DNA of 5,617 nucleotides from RYN-133 sp036497285 (GCA_036497285.1 DASXJR010000116.1:1-5617); one strand, 5' to 3'. Positions 1 through 5,296 are shown, counted from the first letter of the stretch. Numbers and translations are program-made. Notes: a model not told the origin generated them from the sequence alone.

Positions 1-6
1 CCACGC

Positions 7-12
7 GAAGGA
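7..12 (+). promoter_or_regulatory. Ribosome binding site of phoU
   Basis: GAAGGA lies 8 nt before the ATG at 21 and resembles the purine-rich Shine-Dalgarno core. It supports that ATG as the true start even though only 20 bases of upstream sequence are present. The phoU promoter lies outside the window. Confidence 0.7.
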
Positions 13-20
13 TCACGACG

Positions 21-677
21 ATGCGCGACATCTTCCACGACGAGCTCGACGACATCGGCGAGCGGGTCATCGAGATGACCAAGCTGGTCGCCATCGCAAT
101 GGAGCGCGCCACCTCGAGCCTGCTCGACGCGAACGTGGCACTGGCCGACCAGGTGCTGCTCGACGACGCACGTGTCGACGCGCTGCGCGACGAACTCGAC
201 GACCGCTGCTTCCAGCTGATCGCGCAGCAGCAGCCGGTGGCCACCGACCTGCGCGTGCTGATCAGCACGATCCACCTCGCAGCAGACCTTGAGCGGATGG
301 GCGATCTCGCCCTCCACGTCGCGAAGATCGCCCGGTTGCGTTATCCCGAGGTGGCTGTGCCCCCGGAGTCGCGCGACATCATCTCGCAGATGGGCGAGGT
401 TGCCGCCTCGCTGGTGCAGAAGGTCGCCGACGTGGTCGACGGACGCGACGTCGAACTCGCCCAGGCCATCGTCCAGGAGGACGACTCGATGGACGCGCTG
501 CGGCGCAAGATGTTCACGGTCGTGCTCTCGCCGAACTGGGCACGAGGCACCGAAGCGGCGATCGACATGACGTTGCTCGGTCGCTATTACGAGCGCTATG
601 CCGATCACGCGGTCGCGGTCGCGCGGCACACCATCTTCATCGTCACCGGCAAGCGGCCACCCCACGTAGTGGCATGA
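21..677 (+). CDS. phoU: Phosphate signalling complex protein PhoU
   Basis: This 218-residue protein has the usual PhoU length. PhoU is a cytoplasmic all-helical protein that links the Pst phosphate transporter to the PhoR/SenX3-type sensor kinase and keeps the Pho regulon off when phosphate is ample. Two repeated three-helix bundles are visible. Each carries the family's metal-binding ExxxD signature: E91-R-M-G-D95 in the first half, and E191-R-Y-A-D195 in the second, followed by H196. The ends, MRDIFHDEL and IFIVTGKRP, resemble mycobacterial PhoY2 as I recall it. The start is supported by GAAGGA 8 nt upstream. The stop codon overlaps the start of the next gene (ATGA), so the two are probably translationally coupled. 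No pstB/phoT gene adjoins it here, unlike the M. tuberculosis phoT-phoY2 arrangement. The family call is firm; the exact partner kinase cannot be told from this window. Confidence 0.95.
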   Translation: MRDIFHDELDDIGERVIEMTKLVAIAMERATSSLLDANVALADQVLLDDARVDALRDELDDRCFQLIAQQQPVATDLRVLISTIHLAADLERMGDLALHVAKIARLRYPEVAVPPESRDIISQMGEVAASLVQKVADVVDGRDVELAQAIVQEDDSMDALRRKMFTVVLSPNWARGTEAAIDMTLLGRYYERYADHAVAVARHTIFIVTGKRPPHVVA

Positions 678-1012
678 GCGCAGCCAGGGACGCCCCCGAG
701 CGACTCCAGGGCGGTGAGATCCTCCTCGACCGTGCGGCGCACCGGGTGAGTGTGCGTGGGCACACCGTCGTATTCGCTCTGCAGGAGTTCCGTCTGCTGG
801 AACTGCTCATGCTCAACGCTGACCACGTGATCGCCAGCCCGGAGATCCTCAAGACGCTGTGGGGCGAACAGTTCACCGGGGATCCGGGCACGGTAGCGGT
901 GCACATGCTGCGGTTGCGCAAGAAGCTCGACCGCTGGCCGGGCGCGAGCCGGCATCTGCGTACGGTGCGCGGGATCGGCTACGTGTTCGACACGGTCCCG
1001 GACGACGACTGA
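674..1012 (+). CDS. Stand-alone OmpR/PhoB-type winged-helix DNA-binding protein, coupled to phoU
   Basis: This 112-residue protein consists almost entirely of one Trans_reg_C (OmpR/PhoB effector) domain with no receiver domain. In order, it shows the N-terminal beta strands (about 14-34), the first helix ALQEFRLLELL (35-45), the positioning helix SPEILKTLWG (55-64), a recognition helix GTVAVHMLRLRKKL (72-85) and the C-terminal wing hairpin RTVRGIGYVFD (96-106). The R/K-rich recognition helix and the G-x-G-Y wing are intact, so DNA binding is expected. The ATG overlaps the phoU TGA in an ATGA junction and has no convincing Shine-Dalgarno sequence, pointing to re-initiation by ribosomes leaving phoU. 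Its last 34 bp overlap the 3' end of mshD on the other strand. I infer a role in phosphate-linked regulation from the coupling alone. Without a phosphorylation domain, its input must come from elsewhere, possibly PhoU. It could also be a remnant of a full response regulator. Confidence 0.85.
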   Translation: MSAARDAPERLQGGEILLDRAAHRVSVRGHTVVFALQEFRLLELLMLNADHVIASPEILKTLWGEQFTGDPGTVAVHMLRLRKKLDRWPGASRHLRTVRGIGYVFDTVPDDD

Positions 1013-1854
1013 TCGGACGGCGCGGCCGACCACTGCATGTCCAGGTCGTGCCGCGCGAAGCCGTTGCGCTCGTACAGACTCATCGCGACCGAGTTGTCGC
1101 CATCGACGTAGAGCAGCACGGTGTCGCAGCCGCGATCCAGAAGTGCGGCCAGGCCGTGTTGCAGCAACACCTTGCCTAGCCCGGTGCCTTGTTCGGTCGG
1201 AGCGACGCCGATGACGTACACCTCGCCGGCGCCGTCGGGATGGATCTTCGTCCAGTGGAAGCCGACGAGCCGGGCACCTCGCCAGGCCATCAGGAATCCT
1301 GACGGATCGAACCAGGGCTCGGCCTCGCGGGCCTCGATGTCGGCGCGGGTCCACCGGCCCTGCTCCGGATGGTGCGCGAACGCGGCCGCGTTGACGGCGA
1401 GCCAGGCGTCCTCGTCCCGGCCGACGACGAACGAGTGGATCTCGACACCCTCGGGCACCGGTGGGCGCGCCAGCGGTTCGGTCAGCGGGCGGCGCAATTG
1501 CCACAGCTCACGGATCGTGTGCAGGCCGCGCCGCTCGAGCACCGGCATGAGCCGCGACCGGCGACCGTGCGACCAGATCAGCACGGGTCGATCGGCGAAC
1601 GCGTCCAGCAGCGGGTCGATGGCTGCGGTGTCCGCGGCGATCTCGAGCGAGTGGCCGTCCAGCTGGGCGTAGCCCACCACCGCTTGGTTCTCGGCCGCCA
1701 CCGCGTGCCGTACGTCCGGCGAGGTGAGGTTCGTCAGGGTCTGGTCGGACAACGGGTCGCGGCCGTCTTCGGCCGCGACCCGCGCGATCACCGCGCGGAC
1801 GGCGCCGACGGTGTCGGGATCGAGGGACGTCGGGGTGGTGACGGTCGCAGGCAC
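979..1854 (-). CDS. mshD: Mycothiol synthase (mycothiol acetyltransferase) MshD
   Basis: This 291-residue tandem GNAT protein is close to the family's usual length of about 300. MshD catalyses the last step of mycothiol synthesis, transferring acetyl from acetyl-CoA to Cys-GlcN-Ins in the cytoplasm. The N-terminal GNAT-like half spans about 12-122 (VVGYAQL at 59-65). The catalytic C-terminal half spans about 136-278. Family hallmarks seen are NAAAFAHHPEQGRWT (155-169), AEPWFDP (178-184), the probable catalytic-region strand GEVYVIGV (210-217, E211), the acetyl-CoA loop Q222-G-T-G-L-G227 and the C-terminal LYERNGF (260-266). The start is the GTG at 1854. It has no Shine-Dalgarno sequence, but TACGTT lies exactly 6 nt upstream, suggesting a leaderless transcript. 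The gene follows glnR by 24 bp on the same strand, as in M. tuberculosis. It may therefore be transcribed both from glnR and from its own promoter. Confidence 0.95.
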   Translation of the reverse strand: MPATVTTPTSLDPDTVGAVRAVIARVAAEDGRDPLSDQTLTNLTSPDVRHAVAAENQAVVGYAQLDGHSLEIAADTAAIDPLLDAFADRPVLIWSHGRRSRLMPVLERRGLHTIRELWQLRRPLTEPLARPPVPEGVEIHSFVVGRDEDAWLAVNAAAFAHHPEQGRWTRADIEAREAEPWFDPSGFLMAWRGARLVGFHWTKIHPDGAGEVYVIGVAPTEQGTGLGKVLLQHGLAALLDRGCDTVLLYVDGDNSVAMSLYERNGFARHDLDMQWSAAPSDQSSSGTVSNT

Positions 1855-1860
1855 GCCGTC

Positions 1861-1866
1861 AACGTA
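1861..1866 (-). promoter_or_regulatory. Candidate -10 element for leaderless mshD transcription
   Basis: Read on the minus strand, TACGTT fits the actinobacterial -10 pattern TANNNT. Its last T is 7 nt before the G of the mshD GTG start, so transcription would begin at the start codon itself. A possible weak -35, TTCGGC, lies 17 nt further upstream (1884-1889), inside the glnR 3' end. The absence of a Shine-Dalgarno sequence agrees with a leaderless message. This is inferred from spacing and motif only. Confidence 0.5.
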
Positions 1867-1878
1867 ACCCGCGCGCGG

Positions 1879-2604
1879 TCACTGCCGAACGGGCGTCGAC
1901 TCGGCGGGCTCGCTCCGTCTCGCCGCCGGCGATTCAGCAGCGGGACGGACGAACTTGTAGCCGACGTTGCGCACGGTGCCGATCATCTGTTCGTGCTCGG
2001 GGCCGAGCTTGGCCCGCAGCCGCCGCACGTGCACGTCGACCGTGCGGGTGCCGCCGAAGTAGTCGTAGCCCCAAACCTCCTGCACAAGGTGCGAGCGGGT
2101 GAACACCCGACCAGGGTGCTGGGCGAGGAACTTGAGCAACTCGAACTCCTTGTACGTGAGGTCGAGTGCCACGCCGGACAGCCGGGCGGTGTAGGTGCTC
2201 TCGTCGATGGTCAGGTCGCCGATGTCGACGTTCTCGGGAACCTGGTCGGTGGCGGCCGCGCGGCGGTCTACGGCCAGCCGCAGCCGGGCGTCCAGCTCGG
2301 CCGGGCCGGCGGTGTCGAGCACGATGTCGTCGACCGTCCATTCGGCCGACAGCGCGATCAGGCCGCCCTCGGTCAGAACCCCCAGGATCGGCGTGCTGAC
2401 TCCGATGGCCGAGAGCACGCGGGTGAAGCTGCGGGCCGCGGCCAGGTCGCGTCGGGCGTCGAGCAGGATCGCGTCCCCGAGCGGCCGGTCGACCAGCGCT
2501 GCGGCGTCGAGGGGCAGCACGGTGACCCGATGCGGCAGCAGGCCGAGGGCGGGCAGCACCTCGGCAGTCGGCTGCCGTGCCGCGGTCAGCAGGAGCAGGT
2601 GCAT
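1879..2604 (-). CDS. glnR: GlnR-type orphan response regulator (OmpR/PhoB family)
   Basis: This 241-residue protein has an N-terminal receiver-like domain (about 1-115) and a C-terminal winged helix (about 126-220). GlnR is the global nitrogen regulator of actinobacteria and controls genes such as glnA and amtB. The receiver is atypical. Asp49 in AILLDARRDL occupies the phosphoacceptor site, but the first-strand acidic pair is replaced by T7-A8 and the usual conserved lysine of the fifth strand is absent (DTAGPAE, 97-103). This matches GlnR, which works without a cognate kinase. The winged helix has LTYKEFELLKFLAQ (149-162), the recognition helix GTRTVDVHVRRLRAKLG (185-201) and GTVRNVGYKF (209-218). 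The ATG at 2604 has AGGAGG 7 nt upstream, so upstream in-frame ATGs reaching 3012, inside the divergent hydrolase gene, are rejected. The Pro/Ala/Glu-rich tail (222-241) looks disordered. Adjacency to mshD supports the GlnR call over a generic PhoB-like regulator. Confidence 0.9.
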   Translation of the reverse strand: MHLLLLTAARQPTAEVLPALGLLPHRVTVLPLDAAALVDRPLGDAILLDARRDLAAARSFTRVLSAIGVSTPILGVLTEGGLIALSAEWTVDDIVLDTAGPAELDARLRLAVDRRAAATDQVPENVDIGDLTIDESTYTARLSGVALDLTYKEFELLKFLAQHPGRVFTRSHLVQEVWGYDYFGGTRTVDVHVRRLRAKLGPEHEQMIGTVRNVGYKFVRPAAESPAARRSEPAESTPVRQ

Positions 2605-2611
2605 CGGTGGG

Positions 2612-2617
2612 CCTCCT
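2612..2617 (-). promoter_or_regulatory. Ribosome binding site of glnR, deciding its start
   Basis: Read on the minus strand, AGGAGG lies 7 nt before the ATG at 2604. It is a full Shine-Dalgarno core and the strongest in the window. It fixes the glnR start at 2604 instead of any of the longer in-frame options that run back into the divergently transcribed hydrolase gene. Confidence 0.85.
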
Positions 2618-2659
2618 GAGAACTTTGCCGCCGTCCCGCACAAACCCTGCCGGTCTTGT

Positions 2660-2675
2660 GTTTCGCCCGGGTTTC
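2660..2675. promoter_or_regulatory. GTTTC-N6-GTTTC direct repeat, candidate OmpR-family/GlnR operator
   Basis: GTTTC occurs at 2660-2664 and 2671-2675, separated by GCCCGG; read on the other strand it is GAAAC-N6-GAAAC. OmpR-family regulators, including GlnR, bind direct repeats spaced by about one helical turn (11 bp). GAAAC is one half of the published GlnR box (gTnAC-N6-GaAAc), but the gTnAC partner half is missing. The site lies in the glnR/hydrolase divergent region, so autoregulation or regulation of the hydrolase operon is possible. It could also be chance similarity. Confidence 0.35.
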
Positions 2676-2707
2676 GGCGCCGCTGATCCCGGCGTGTCGG
2701 TTGTTGA

Positions 2708-2714
2708 GAGAATA
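2708..2714. promoter_or_regulatory. Candidate overlapping divergent -10 elements
   Basis: On the plus strand, GAGAAT (2708-2713) is a 4/6 match to TATAAT. It ends 6 nt before the hydrolase GTG at 2720, where no Shine-Dalgarno sequence exists, which fits a leaderless start. On the minus strand, TATTCT (2714-2709) matches TANNNT and could serve glnR with a 5' UTR of roughly 100 nt. I see no good -35 for either. Only one of the two may be real. Confidence 0.35.
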
Positions 2715-2719
2715 GCCGT

Positions 2720-3481
2720 GTGGTCCTCGCTCGCGACGTCGTTCTGCACACGTCGGACGGCATCCGGCTCAGTGCCCGGCACTGGGATCCCGGCCTGCGC
2801 GACATCGGGTGTGTCGTTGCCCACGGGTTCACCGGATCGTCCCGTTCCGCTGACGTCGTGGCCATCAGCCGTGCGCTCAGCACCCATGGCGTGGGCGTAC
2901 TGGCGATCGACTTCCGCGGGCACGGCCGCAGCGGGGGACACAGCACGGTGGGCGCGGAGGAGATCCACGACGTCGCTGCGGCTGCCCAGTGGCTGCGCTC
3001 GCACGGATACACGCACGTGGCCGTGCTCGGCTGGTCGATGGGGGGTTCCGCCGTGCTGCGCTACGCCGGGCTGGGCGGTGACGCCGACGCCGTGGTCAGC
3101 ATCTCGTCGCCCGGCCGCTGGTACGAACGCGGCACCCGTCCGATGCGGGTCGTGCACTGGCTGTGCGAGACCCGGACCGGTCGCCTCGCGCTGCGCCTGA
3201 CCCGACGCACCCGGCTGGCCCCGGCGAGTTGGGATCCCGTCCCGGAGGCGCCGTACGAGGTCGCGGGACGGATCAGTCCCACGCCGCTGCTGATCGTGCA
3301 CGGCGACGCCGACCACTACTTCCCGCTGCCGCACGCGCACATGCTGCGCGAGGCGGCACCCGGTGCGAGCGTCTGGATCGAGCCGGGCATGCGGCACGCC
3401 GAGAGTGCCACCTCACCCGAACTGCTGCAGCGGATCGTCACGTGGCTGCGGCTGTCGCGCTCGAGCGAGGTGACCCCGTGA
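2720..3481 (+). CDS. Alpha/beta hydrolase (serine hydrolase fold)
   Basis: This 253-residue cytoplasmic protein has no signal peptide. It shows the complete alpha/beta hydrolase catalytic set: oxyanion-hole motif HGFTGSS (35-41), DFRGHGRS (64-71), nucleophile elbow G104-W-S106-M-G108, acid in HGDADHYFP (194-202, D198) and catalytic histidine H226 in GMRHAE. A short cap region with Arg-rich sequence spans about 133-180. The fold and the Ser-Asp-His triad are clear, but the substrate (lipid, ester, thioester or peptide) cannot be inferred. The GTG at 2720 is chosen because the protein begins normally there (RDVVLHTSDGIRLSA) and a -10-like GAGAAT lies 6 nt upstream. It heads an apparent operon: its stop overlaps the next start in a GTGA junction, and the genes after it include an LmeA-like envelope protein. 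A role in envelope lipid or lipoglycan processing is a contextual guess. Confidence 0.9.
   Translation: MVLARDVVLHTSDGIRLSARHWDPGLRDIGCVVAHGFTGSSRSADVVAISRALSTHGVGVLAIDFRGHGRSGGHSTVGAEEIHDVAAAAQWLRSHGYTHVAVLGWSMGGSAVLRYAGLGGDADAVVSISSPGRWYERGTRPMRVVHWLCETRTGRLALRLTRRTRLAPASWDPVPEAPYEVAGRISPTPLLIVHGDADHYFPLPHAHMLREAAPGASVWIEPGMRHAESATSPELLQRIVTWLRLSRSSEVTP
3467..3473 (+). promoter_or_regulatory. Ribosome binding site of the membrane protein gene
   Basis: GAGGTGA matches the 3' part of the ideal Shine-Dalgarno sequence (complementary to the 16S tail) and ends 4 nt before the GTG at 3478. It lies within the last codons of the hydrolase gene. This supports the GTG in the GTGA overlap as the start, rather than the much longer reading frame open from 3163. 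Confidence 0.65.
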
Positions 3482-4359
3482 GCGTGACGGGCGAGGTCGA
3501 GAACGGCACGGACGGCACGGACGGCACGGACGGCACAGACGGCACAGAGCGCTACAACTTTGCCGGCAGCGCCGCCTTCGCGGTTCTGGCCGGTGCCGTG
3601 TTGGCGTGGGCGACGCGTTCCGGCGACGTGCAACTGCTCATCGCGGTCGCCGCGGCGCAGGCATTGCTCGCGGTCACCTGGATCTACGTGCTCCGCGTAC
3701 CGGGGCGCATCGGCGGGCTGGTCATCGCCGCGATGGCGGCCACCGCTTGCGACGTGGGCACGTCGGTGTGGCCGCACAGCCGGCTGACGGTGCTGTTGGT
3801 CGCTGCGGGCCTCGCTGTCCCGGTGATGTTCGTGCACCAGTTGCTGCGCGGCGCGGCCCGGGTGCGCGTCGGCAGCTCACTCGGCGCGATCGCGCTGGTC
3901 GTGGTCGGCGAGAGCTCGATGGCCGCGCTGTTGCAGTTGCGCCACGAGTTCCCGTCCGGACGCGTCGGCGCAGACCCGACGTTCGCCGTCATCGTCGCCG
4001 TGATGGGAGCGCTGCTTGCCGGGTACTTCACCGACATGCTGCTCGCCTCGCCCCGGTTCGATGGAAGTGTTCCTCGTGGGTTGCCGGCAGTGGCTGTGTC
4101 CACGGCCGTGGGTGCCGCGCTCGGGCACCTCTTGCTGCGCGACTCGTTGCAATTCTCCGGCGGACGCGGGGCGTTCGTCGGTGCCGCGGTCGGTGTGCTG
4201 GCCGCGCTGCTCGCGATCGCGATCGCCTACGTCGAGGCCGGGGCGCCGCTGGCATCGGAGGGCTTCGCGCGTCGCGCCCGTCCGCTGCTCTCGGTGCTGA
4301 TGCCGCTCGCCCTGATCGCCCCGGCCGCGTTCCTGCTCTGCACCGCGATCAGCGCCTGA
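3478..4359 (+). CDS. Polytopic membrane protein of unknown function
   Basis: The protein has 293 residues from the GTG at 3478, which overlaps the hydrolase stop (GTGA). I do not recognise the family. The N terminus (1-27) is polar and acidic and contains (GTD)x4-GTE from a 9-bp DNA repeat. The rest is mostly hydrophobic, with about eight or nine likely transmembrane segments near 28-45, 52-72, 79-93, 103-122, 134-152, 168-190, 202-220, 232-252 and 271-291. Loops are short and mildly basic (RVPGR at 73-77, RRAR at 265-268). Charged residues near or within membrane segments include D92, E145, D186 and E253, which might be functional. There is no ATP-binding or obvious catalytic motif. Its position between a hydrolase and an LmeA-like gene suggests an envelope role such as lipid or glycan handling or transport, but this is inference only. 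Confidence 0.85.
   Translation: MSVTGEVENGTDGTDGTDGTDGTERYNFAGSAAFAVLAGAVLAWATRSGDVQLLIAVAAAQALLAVTWIYVLRVPGRIGGLVIAAMAATACDVGTSVWPHSRLTVLLVAAGLAVPVMFVHQLLRGAARVRVGSSLGAIALVVVGESSMAALLQLRHEFPSGRVGADPTFAVIVAVMGALLAGYFTDMLLASPRFDGSVPRGLPAVAVSTAVGAALGHLLLRDSLQFSGGRGAFVGAAVGVLAALLAIAIAYVEAGAPLASEGFARRARPLLSVLMPLALIAPAAFLLCTAISA
3505..3549 (+). repeat. In-frame 9-bp tandem repeat (five units) encoding Gly-Thr-Asp
   Basis: There are three exact GGCACGGAC units, then GGCACAGAC, then GGCACAGAG. They sit in codons 10-24 of the membrane protein gene and encode (GTD)4-GTE. Because the unit is three codons long, gain or loss of units would change the tail length without a frameshift. Confidence 0.95.
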
Positions 4360-5091
4360 ATGACCACACTGCTCGTGGTGGTCGCTGTGCTCGGCGGCCT
4401 GGCGCTGCTCGCGGTGACCGTCGTGGCGCTCGACCGGTATCTCGCCCGGGAGGCCGAGCGCCGCGCGTCCGAATACCTGACCGTCCCGCTGGGACAGACG
4501 GCGTGGGTGCGCGTCCACGGCACGCCGTTCCTGACCCAGGCGATCCGCGGCCGCTACGACCGGGTCGAAGTGTCCGCATCGGGCATGCAGTTCGGCGTGT
4601 TGGGCGACACCACGATGCAGGCGCACCTGGTCAACGTCTACCTGCCCCTTCGCGACGTGCTCGCCAAGCGCACGAACGAGCTCTCGGTGGAGCGACTGCA
4701 CGGTGACCTGGTCATCGCGTACCGCGAACTCGCGCGGGTCAGCCGGATCCCCGGGCTGCGGTTCTCCTACTCCGACGACCGGCTCATCGCGACGGCCGGC
4801 GTTCCGGTGCCCGGGATCAGCCAGCTGGCGCGGCTGAGCGGGGAGGCGGTGGCCAGCATCGGGGACGGCGGAGTGGTGTGGCTGCGGGTGCGCAACGTCT
4901 CCCTCGCCGGCATCACCGTGCCCGGACTGGTGCTCAGTCAGTTCGTCCCGTCCCTGGCCTTCCCGGTGCCGCTGCCCGCGCTGCCGTACGGCTTGCGCAT
5001 CGAGGCGCTCACGCCGACCCCGGACGGGCTGCAGGTGTCGGGCTCGGCGGCCGCGGTGACCTTCCGCCGCACCGTTCGTCCTGCCGGCTGA
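4360..5091 (+). CDS. lmeA: DUF2993 (LmeA-like) phospholipid-binding envelope protein
   Basis: This 243-residue protein has an N-terminal hydrophobic segment (about 3-24) followed by LDRYLAREAERR, so it is probably an exported or membrane-anchored protein with its body outside the cytoplasm. Family hallmarks are VRVHGTPFLTQAIRGRYDRV (50-69), a central beta-rich region, and the C-terminal LPYGLRIEALTPTPDGL (208-224). In mycobacteria, LmeA is a cell-envelope phospholipid-binding protein needed for mannan elongation of lipomannan/lipoarabinomannan. Its M. tuberculosis orthologue Rv0817c lies beside glnR, as here, which supports orthology. The ATG directly abuts the previous stop (TGAATG) with no Shine-Dalgarno sequence, implying coupled translation with the membrane protein. 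The gene symbol is by family and synteny; whether this organism makes lipomannan is unknown. Confidence 0.82.
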   Translation: MTTLLVVVAVLGGLALLAVTVVALDRYLAREAERRASEYLTVPLGQTAWVRVHGTPFLTQAIRGRYDRVEVSASGMQFGVLGDTTMQAHLVNVYLPLRDVLAKRTNELSVERLHGDLVIAYRELARVSRIPGLRFSYSDDRLIATAGVPVPGISQLARLSGEAVASIGDGGVVWLRVRNVSLAGITVPGLVLSQFVPSLAFPVPLPALPYGLRIEALTPTPDGLQVSGSAAAVTFRRTVRPAG

Positions 5092-5134
5092 GACCGTCGT
5101 CCCAATCGGGTGGATCCGGCTCCGGCGGCATGGC

Positions 5135-5140
5135 TAGGCT
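5135..5140 (+). promoter_or_regulatory. Candidate -10 element for the leaderless Cys leader peptide
   Basis: TAGGCT fits TANNNT and ends 7 nt before the A of the ATG at 5148, placing the likely transcription start at the initiation codon. No clear -35 is seen (GGATCC-like sequence at the right distance). There is no Shine-Dalgarno sequence before this ATG, in keeping with a leaderless transcript. The known mycobacterial Cys-leader ORFs are leaderless too. Confidence 0.55.
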
Positions 5141-5147
5141 GTGCCGC

Positions 5148-5231
5148 ATGGGCCGGATGAGAGACATCGCGCTCTTCTCGCGCCGCGCGGTCGACCTGTG
5201 CCGCGTGGGCAGCTGCCTGTGTCGCGGCTGA
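5148..5231 (+). CDS. Short cysteine-rich leader peptide upstream of the sulfurtransferase gene
   Basis: This is a 27-codon ORF beginning MGRMRDIALFSRR and ending VDLCRVGSCLCRG, with Cys at 18, 23 and 25. The pattern RRxVDLCRVxSCLCR resembles the actinobacterial cysteine leader peptides found just before sulfur-assimilation and cysA-type sulfurtransferase genes (the Ms5788-like class of M. smegmatis, upstream of its cysA2). Those act as cysteine-responsive attenuators: ribosome progress through the Cys codons alters expression of the downstream gene. The ATG at 5148 is preferred because TAGGCT sits 7 nt before it; the ATG at 5157 would give a 24-residue version. The sulfurtransferase begins 77 bp after the stop. 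The peptide itself probably has no enzymatic role. The ORF identity is well supported by sequence pattern and position; the regulation here is inferred. Confidence 0.85.
   Translation: MGRMRDIALFSRRAVDLCRVGSCLCRG
5200..5228 (+). promoter_or_regulatory. GC-rich hairpin spanning the leader Cys codons (candidate attenuator element)
   Basis: GCCGCG (5200-5205) can pair with CGCGGC (5223-5228). Inside, GGC (5208-5210) can pair with GCC (5215-5217) around an AGCT loop. The structure starts within the first Cys codon (5199-5201) and contains the other two (5214-5216 and 5220-5222), so a ribosome translating or stalling there would open it. No U-run follows, so it is not a typical intrinsic terminator. 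Confidence 0.4.
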
Positions 5232-5249
5232 CGCACCCCTGATCTCACG

Positions 5250-5276
5250 ATGACAATGCGCCGTGCGCGCTACGGT
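5250..5276 (+). promoter_or_regulatory. Possible second promoter directly before the sulfurtransferase gene
   Basis: ATGACA (5250-5255) is a 5/6 match to TTGACA, and TACGGT (5271-5276) fits TANNNT. The 15-bp spacer is shorter than optimal. A start near 5284 would give a 5' UTR of about 25 nt with the Shine-Dalgarno sequence intact, and would bypass the Cys leader. The same bases also form a small inverted repeat, CCGT/ACGG (5261-5264, 5272-5275), so a structural role is an alternative. Confidence 0.35.
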
Positions 5277-5296
5277 CACGCCCACAATGCCTACTC

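Noticed and set aside
1015..1031. Hairpin (CGGC-GCG-GCCG with flanking GG/CC) just after the wHTH stop
   Set aside because: The stem is short with an A-A mismatch, no U-run follows, and it lies inside the mshD coding sequence. Too weak to call a terminator.
605..1504. Minus-strand 299-codon frame overlapping mshD and the wHTH gene
   Set aside because: Its Arg/Ala-rich translation is an out-of-frame reading of mshD and antisense wHTH. No domain is recognisable.
1369..2619. Long plus-strand open frame (416 codons) across mshD and glnR
   Set aside because: It is a shadow of the high-GC genes on the other strand. Its translation is low-complexity and rich in Gly, Arg and Val, with no domain, while the minus-strand frames encode clear MshD and GlnR.
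2605..3012. Upstream in-frame extension of glnR to an ATG at 3012 (minus strand)
   Set aside because: The extension covers the divergent intergenic region and the hydrolase gene, adds non-family sequence and ignores the perfect AGGAGG before the ATG at 2604.
3163..3477. N-terminal extension of the membrane protein to an ATG at 3163
   Set aside because: The added part is Arg/Pro/Ala-rich shadow of the hydrolase. The GTG at 3478 has GAGGTGA upstream and overlaps the hydrolase stop.
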